Positions 62,201 through 64,000 of a stretch of DNA of 64,000 nucleotides are shown one piece after another. Under the pieces are notes generated by a model. The model worked only from the letters and a program-made list of their open reading frames with translations, made no database searches and was not told where the DNA came from. Made by a program: the position numbers and the translations under genes. Origin of the DNA: Amphibalanus amphitrite (taxonomy: Eukaryota; Arthropoda; Thecostraca; Balanomorpha; Balanidae); contig NW_024881611.1 in assembly GCF_019059575.1 (NCBI RefSeq), positions 559,001-623,000 of the forward strand. The letters run 5' to 3'. How positions within the stretch are numbered: position 1 is the first letter of the stretch; each line of letters begins with the position of its first letter.

Positions 62201-63612
62201 CCTTATGGGGCGACTAACGGAGCGAGCGAGAGGGTGGGCCTTGCACGTGCGAAATTGCGAGGGGGTACCTCCAACTGACTTGTGTACGGCACCCTACTAA
62301 CCGGTCTCTAGCGATTTGCCAAATTTGAGCACAATCGGCCCAGCCGTTCTCGAGATCTAGGAGCGGCACCCTGCACGTGCGCACGTGCAAAATGGGTCCC
62401 GACTGGCTTTTGCACGGCACCCTACTAACCGGTCCCTAACTGTGTACCAAATTTGAGCGCAATCGGTCCAGCCGTTCTCGAGATCTGGAAACGACCCCTG
62501 CACGTGCGCACGTGCAGCAGCACCCCAACTCTGGCACATGGATATGCAGTGCCTAGTGGGTGCCTACCTACATGCCAACTTTCAGCGCAATCGGCCAAGT
62601 AGTTACCGAAATATTGCAACAATTGCAAAACTGACACCTCTTCGTTTTGCACGTGGCACGTGCATAAGGGGTCACTCACATGCATCGGGAATAGTCCAAT
62701 ACTTGGTAGAAGGAATGAAGCTACCCTATAAAAATTACCGCGTGTAAATCGGTCAAGTGGTTGCTGAGATATAAGCCTCGCAAAAGCGTCCGCACGGCCG
62801 GTCGACCGGCCGGCCGGCCGCTCATACTCAGAAATATATATTAACACATGGTTTCCCGTGTGTAAATGGTTTTAACGCACGACGTGGATGGATTGGAGCA
62901 CGAGTGTGTTAATGCACGAGTGAAACGAGTGCATTAACGCACGAGTGCTCCATTCCATCCACGAGTGCGTTAAAACCATTTATGCACGGAAACCATGTGT
63001 TAAACTAATTAATACATGCTTAACGGTGCGAATTTAAATGAAAATTAAACCTAGTCCATGCCACTAAAAGGGCCTTTTATGGGAATTCTAAGAATAAAGT
63101 CAATGACCCTTCCGAAAACTTCAGTCGAGAAAGTCATCACTGCACGCGCGTGCACCAATTTAAATTGGTGCACGGCTACCTTCGAATTAACGCACGGTTA
63201 ATCTCCAGTGAACGCACCGTAAAGTATGTATTAATTTCCGTTATTCTACGTAAGACTCCGCTCGCTTCGCTCGCTCCGTAATAATCCCCTTCCAGCCTTT
63301 CCTCTACCACACGGCCAACTAATCGACCGGCCAGCCAGCCAACAACCCCACACTACCTCCAAATACCTCCAAATAATGCCCATCTGTCCGCCTCCCATCG
63401 TCTCACTGTCACTAACCGGCGTAGTCCCCGCTGCTCCTGAGGCCTGTGAAGCTGTCGAGCAGCACGATCGGCCGCCGGAGTACGTTAGCCAGGCCGAACA
63501 CGTGTATGTTGCGCAGCCCGTGCGGCTGGCCGTCGGGAGGCACGTAGTCTGGATCACACTCGTCGACAATCAGCGGCCAGTCCTCGGCCGAGATGAACTC
63601 GCGAAACAGCTC
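55708..63612 (-). CDS. VCPIP1: VCPIP1 orthologue (OTU deubiquitinase, p97/VCP-interacting), 12 exons, 5' partial
   Basis: VCPIP1-family proteins are cysteine proteases of the OTU class. They remove ubiquitin, bind the AAA ATPase p97/VCP and act in Golgi and ER reassembly after mitosis. Exons in transcription order are 63612-63417, 62062-61928, 61726-61602, 61259-61148, 60176-59968, 59642-59557, 59259-59115, 58703-58571, 57976-57795, 57519-57094, 56827-56507 and 56241-55708. They sum to 2604 nt, or 867 codons plus TAG, with all phases matching. Domain order follows human VCPIP1: end of the OTU domain with the GRNHYIALV catalytic-His motif (visible residue 101), CxxC and WDG middle region (about 220-310), UBX-like domain with HGFPP (about 520-595), then a DGKH/LPGK block and an Ala/Pro-rich tail. 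The catalytic-Cys exons are beyond 64,000. Human VCPIP1 has about 1220 residues, so roughly a quarter of the N-terminus is missing. Identity is near certain; single splice sites could shift by a codon. Confidence 0.93.
56507..56827 (-). CDS. VCPIP1: VCPIP1 visible exon 11
   Basis: Starts SGERIQVEL, completing the UBX-like strand (human HGDRITIEI). An Ala/Pro-rich insert follows, then a conserved block with ELWQQVQAMPVLFAKGGLFY and VGLTDGKHISLQALPGK, matching human MGMADGKH...LPGK. Acceptor TTTCAG, donor GTGAGG, phase 0. Confidence 0.9.
57094..57519 (-). CDS. VCPIP1: VCPIP1 visible exon 10: coiled linker and UBX-like domain
   Basis: 142 codons. Starts TLHKEELGVSETERRLKERI as in human TLHKEELNMSKTERTI, then a Pro/Ala/Ser-rich linker of about 40 residues. 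The UBX-like domain follows, from RRVRVVASSGQQADLTLPP to RRVLHGFPPRQV, ending LAPFQ at a GTCAGT donor. The GFPP loop corresponds to human YGFPP. In this family the UBX-like fold serves p97/VCP binding. Confidence 0.9.
57795..57976 (-). CDS. VCPIP1: VCPIP1 visible exon 9
   Basis: Continues Gly with VFGIETLVKQVVDQILEQTK, a Gly/Ala/Gln linker, and SSKIILTGMK. Aligns with human GSEILVQKVVHTILHQT and KIILTGQK. Acceptor CTTCAG, donor GTGAGG, phase 0 out. Confidence 0.9.
58019..58150. mobile_element. GGAGTCGG inverted-repeat element, copy 1
   Basis: Starts AGGGCTGCGGAGTCGG and ends CGACTCCGCAGCCCT, with GGAGTC tandem runs inside. Lies in the VCPIP1 intron between visible exons 8 and 9. Confidence 0.8.
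58154..58293. mobile_element. GGAGTCGG inverted-repeat element, copy 2
   Basis: Starts AGGTCTGCGGAGTCGG and ends CGACTCCGCAGCCCT, 3 bp after copy 1 and in the same orientation, so the pair is a tandem duplication or two insertions. Confidence 0.8.
58571..58703 (-). CDS. VCPIP1: VCPIP1 visible exon 8
   Basis: FPVTLRWGSRVIGEKVAWFE, then SDPALNSNVYQTANQIIVKH and FPG. Matches the human FPITLEWGGRVV...SSLNSNVYDVA...TKHFPG block. Acceptor CCCCAG, donor GTGAGC, phase 1 out. Confidence 0.91.
59115..59259 (-). CDS. VCPIP1: VCPIP1 visible exon 7: CxCGxxHxWDG segment
   Basis: Codes for TVRPVEPTG, a Lys/Thr/Ala linker, ARCHCGQKHWWDGVEYDS and PPLV. Aligns with human GGKCGCGFKHFWDGKEYDN. Two donors one codon apart (GTGGTC or GTCAGT) are possible. 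I chose GTCAGT because it keeps the human spacing and is used at another donor of this gene. Confidence 0.88.
59557..59642 (-). CDS. VCPIP1: VCPIP1 visible exon 6: CPWCHG segment
   Basis: 28 codons plus two bases: GILCGYDEEEDRLVLKEDQ, then GITSCPWCHG. Corresponds to human SNLTACNWCHG. The paired cysteines here and in exons 5 and 7 could form a metal site; that is an inference. Confidence 0.88.
59968..60176 (-). CDS. VCPIP1: VCPIP1 visible exon 5: first CxxC of the middle region
   Basis: Two bases complete Gly, then VQGFSPPHVCDEVRLAL, LYRCLRCDAVL (CxxC) and HGQLSSTRLYRFPLQ. It matches human RLHKCLLCGAL and HGQLRTDKNYSFPL. Its acceptor and first codons are copied in a tandem array that runs upstream into the adjacent intron. 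Confidence 0.9.
60142..60815. repeat. VCPIP1: 55-bp minisatellite overlapping the VCPIP1 exon 5 acceptor
   Basis: GTCACACACGTGGGG starts at 60142, 60197, 60252 and 60307. Degenerate units continue to about 60815 and, past an insertion, to about 61020. The first unit covers the first codons of exon 5 and its acceptor; the others lie in the intron. Confidence 0.85.
60817..60925. mobile_element. 109-bp foldback MITE in VCPIP1 intron
   Basis: Ends TTTTAGGCGCAATTTCAAAA in inverted orientation. Imperfect complementarity extends nearly to the centre (AAAGAC and GTCTTT pair). It interrupts the 55-bp array. Confidence 0.85.
61148..61259 (-). CDS. VCPIP1: VCPIP1 visible exon 4
   Basis: Codes for DGYIQRLTAAMDELFVRNN, then GVHPELVADAHLHLFKRVG, aligning with human residues around MEEVF, GIHPSLVADVHQY and RRTG. 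The acceptor is TTTCAG and the donor GTCAGT, phase 1 out. Confidence 0.9.
61343..61399. repeat. 25-bp perfect hairpin in VCPIP1 intron
   Basis: Arms 61343-61367 and 61375-61399 are fully complementary (GCTAACTAAAATATGCATTG in the outer part), with loop GTATCAA. Confidence 0.95.
61602..61726 (-). CDS. VCPIP1: VCPIP1 visible exon 3
   Basis: Codes for KLPRLPVSLLPKVWGVDQS followed by a segment ending GSDKSLQ. It aligns with the human stretch just after the OTU domain (LPxxLLPKxWGV and GGDRSLQ). Acceptor CCCCAG, donor GTGAGG, phase 0 out. Confidence 0.9.
61928..62062 (-). CDS. VCPIP1: VCPIP1 visible exon 2: OTU end with catalytic histidine
   Basis: Begins with two bases that complete an Ala codon, then LFLPALVPPDQC. 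It carries LAWSSAGRNHYIALVPVKD; in human VCPIP1 the equivalent His is the catalytic histidine. Ends phase 1 at a GTGAGT donor. The protease fold therefore appears intact in the part that can be seen. Confidence 0.92.
62210..63290. mobile_element. Composite repeat block in VCPIP1 intron
   Basis: Bounded by ACGGAGCGAGCGA near 62217 and its reverse complement near 63275. Contains four 127-149-bp tandem units (62236-62790), an imperfect inverted repeat of about 80-bp arms (62836-63010), and the 24-bp palindrome GTGCACCAAT...ATTGGTGCAC at 63150-63173. Fills most of the 1354-bp intron after visible exon 1. Confidence 0.5.
62236..62790. repeat. Tandem units with CACGTG palindromes
   Basis: TGCACGTGCGCACGTGCA occurs at 62372-62389 and 62499-62516, with related forms at 62242 and 62648. 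Units share CCAAATTTGAGC, CAATCGG, and CCAGCCGTTCTCGAGATCT. Confidence 0.8.
63417..63612 (-). CDS. VCPIP1: VCPIP1 visible exon 1: OTU domain core
   Basis: 65 codons plus one base (phase 1 out), between a CCCCAG acceptor and a GTTAGT donor. It encodes the segment with IVDECDPDYVPPDGQ, GLRNIHVFGLANVLRRPI and LLDSFTGLRSSGDY, which aligns without gaps to the human OTU region after the catalytic-Cys helix. The upstream exon is outside the window. Confidence 0.92.
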
Positions 63613-64000
63613 CTGGGGACACGCCGGTGGGTCGGAGATGGTCGATGGAGGTTAGACGGAGTAGTGACTGCGAAGTCGGAGCTAGCGATTCGGATTGGTG
63701 AGTGTATGTTCAATGTTGGGAGTGGGAGGGAGACAGACTGGTGAATGCTGGGTAAAGCTAAGGGACTCGTGAAGTGGAGAGGACAGTGAGCCGTGATAAA
63801 GATCGGTACTTGTTCATTGTTGGCTTCACTTTATGAATATGATGATGGTCATGGGTTTTAAGGATACCGGACTGCATTGGTCATGCTTGGCTCCGCTTCA
63901 GTACATGTCATGGTGCCCTGTATGCATTGTTGCATATATGTAGGTAGTTGATATCGGGCGAGAAAACTATTGACTATCGGGCGGCTCCTTCCGCTGTAGA

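Noticed and set aside
63613..64000. Search for the VCPIP1 exon with the catalytic cysteine
   Set aside because: No segment resembling the DGDGHCLVHA motif is present in the remaining bases, so that exon must lie outside the window; its absence does not indicate an inactive enzyme.
1..64000. tRNA, rRNA, reverse transcriptase or transposase genes
   Set aside because: No B-box with matching A-box at tRNA spacing was noticed, and no frame shows polymerase or transposase catalytic motifs. A covariance or profile search could still find degraded copies.

Overview
The window reads as nuclear DNA of an animal, probably an arthropod. The basis is one clearly recognisable multi-exon gene with GT-AG introns, an orthologue of the deubiquitinase VCPIP1. 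It sits at the right-hand end on the minus strand, in a CpG-rich genome with short introns (201 to 1354 bp), many microsatellites and many small inverted-repeat (MITE or foldback) elements. CpG shows no obvious depletion. A crustacean would fit, but that is a guess made from composition only.

Layout. Positions 1-55.7 kb hold no coding gene I can recognise. This stretch alternates between CpG-rich islands (about 0.7-1.4, 3.2-5.0, 6.7-8.95, 12.9-16.3, 24.3-27.9 and 51.9-53.6 kb) and AT-richer DNA. Inside it are an array of 23-nt inverted repeats (2.8-3.2 kb) next to a perfect heat-shock-element-like motif, and a possible signal-peptide exon (5.26-5.36 kb). A 3.3-kb block bounded by inverted repeats (9.06-12.35 kb) contains a 25-bp minisatellite, a 67-nt palindrome and a perfect 104-bp inverted repeat. 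Further along are a TTAA-flanked MITE (29.1-29.6 kb), a 21-bp minisatellite split by a 1-kb foldback element (34.1-35.8 kb), a pair of related MITEs (39.5 and 42.8 kb), and two 0.95-1.0 kb elements sharing TAGGGGAGAG termini (45.6 and 53.7 kb).

From 63,612 down to 55,708 on the minus strand run twelve consecutive exons of VCPIP1. They encode 867 residues to the stop codon, with every splice phase consistent. The 5' exons, which carry the catalytic cysteine of the OTU domain, lie beyond the right edge. Present are the back half of the OTU domain with its catalytic-His motif, the cysteine-rich middle region, the UBX-like domain, and an Ala/Pro-rich C-terminus. Introns of this gene carry several repeats, including a 55-bp minisatellite apparently seeded from the start of one of its own exons.

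No rRNA, tRNA, CRISPR array, intact transposase or reverse transcriptase was seen. Most long open frames in the window are by-products of CpG-rich or tandem-repeat sequence.
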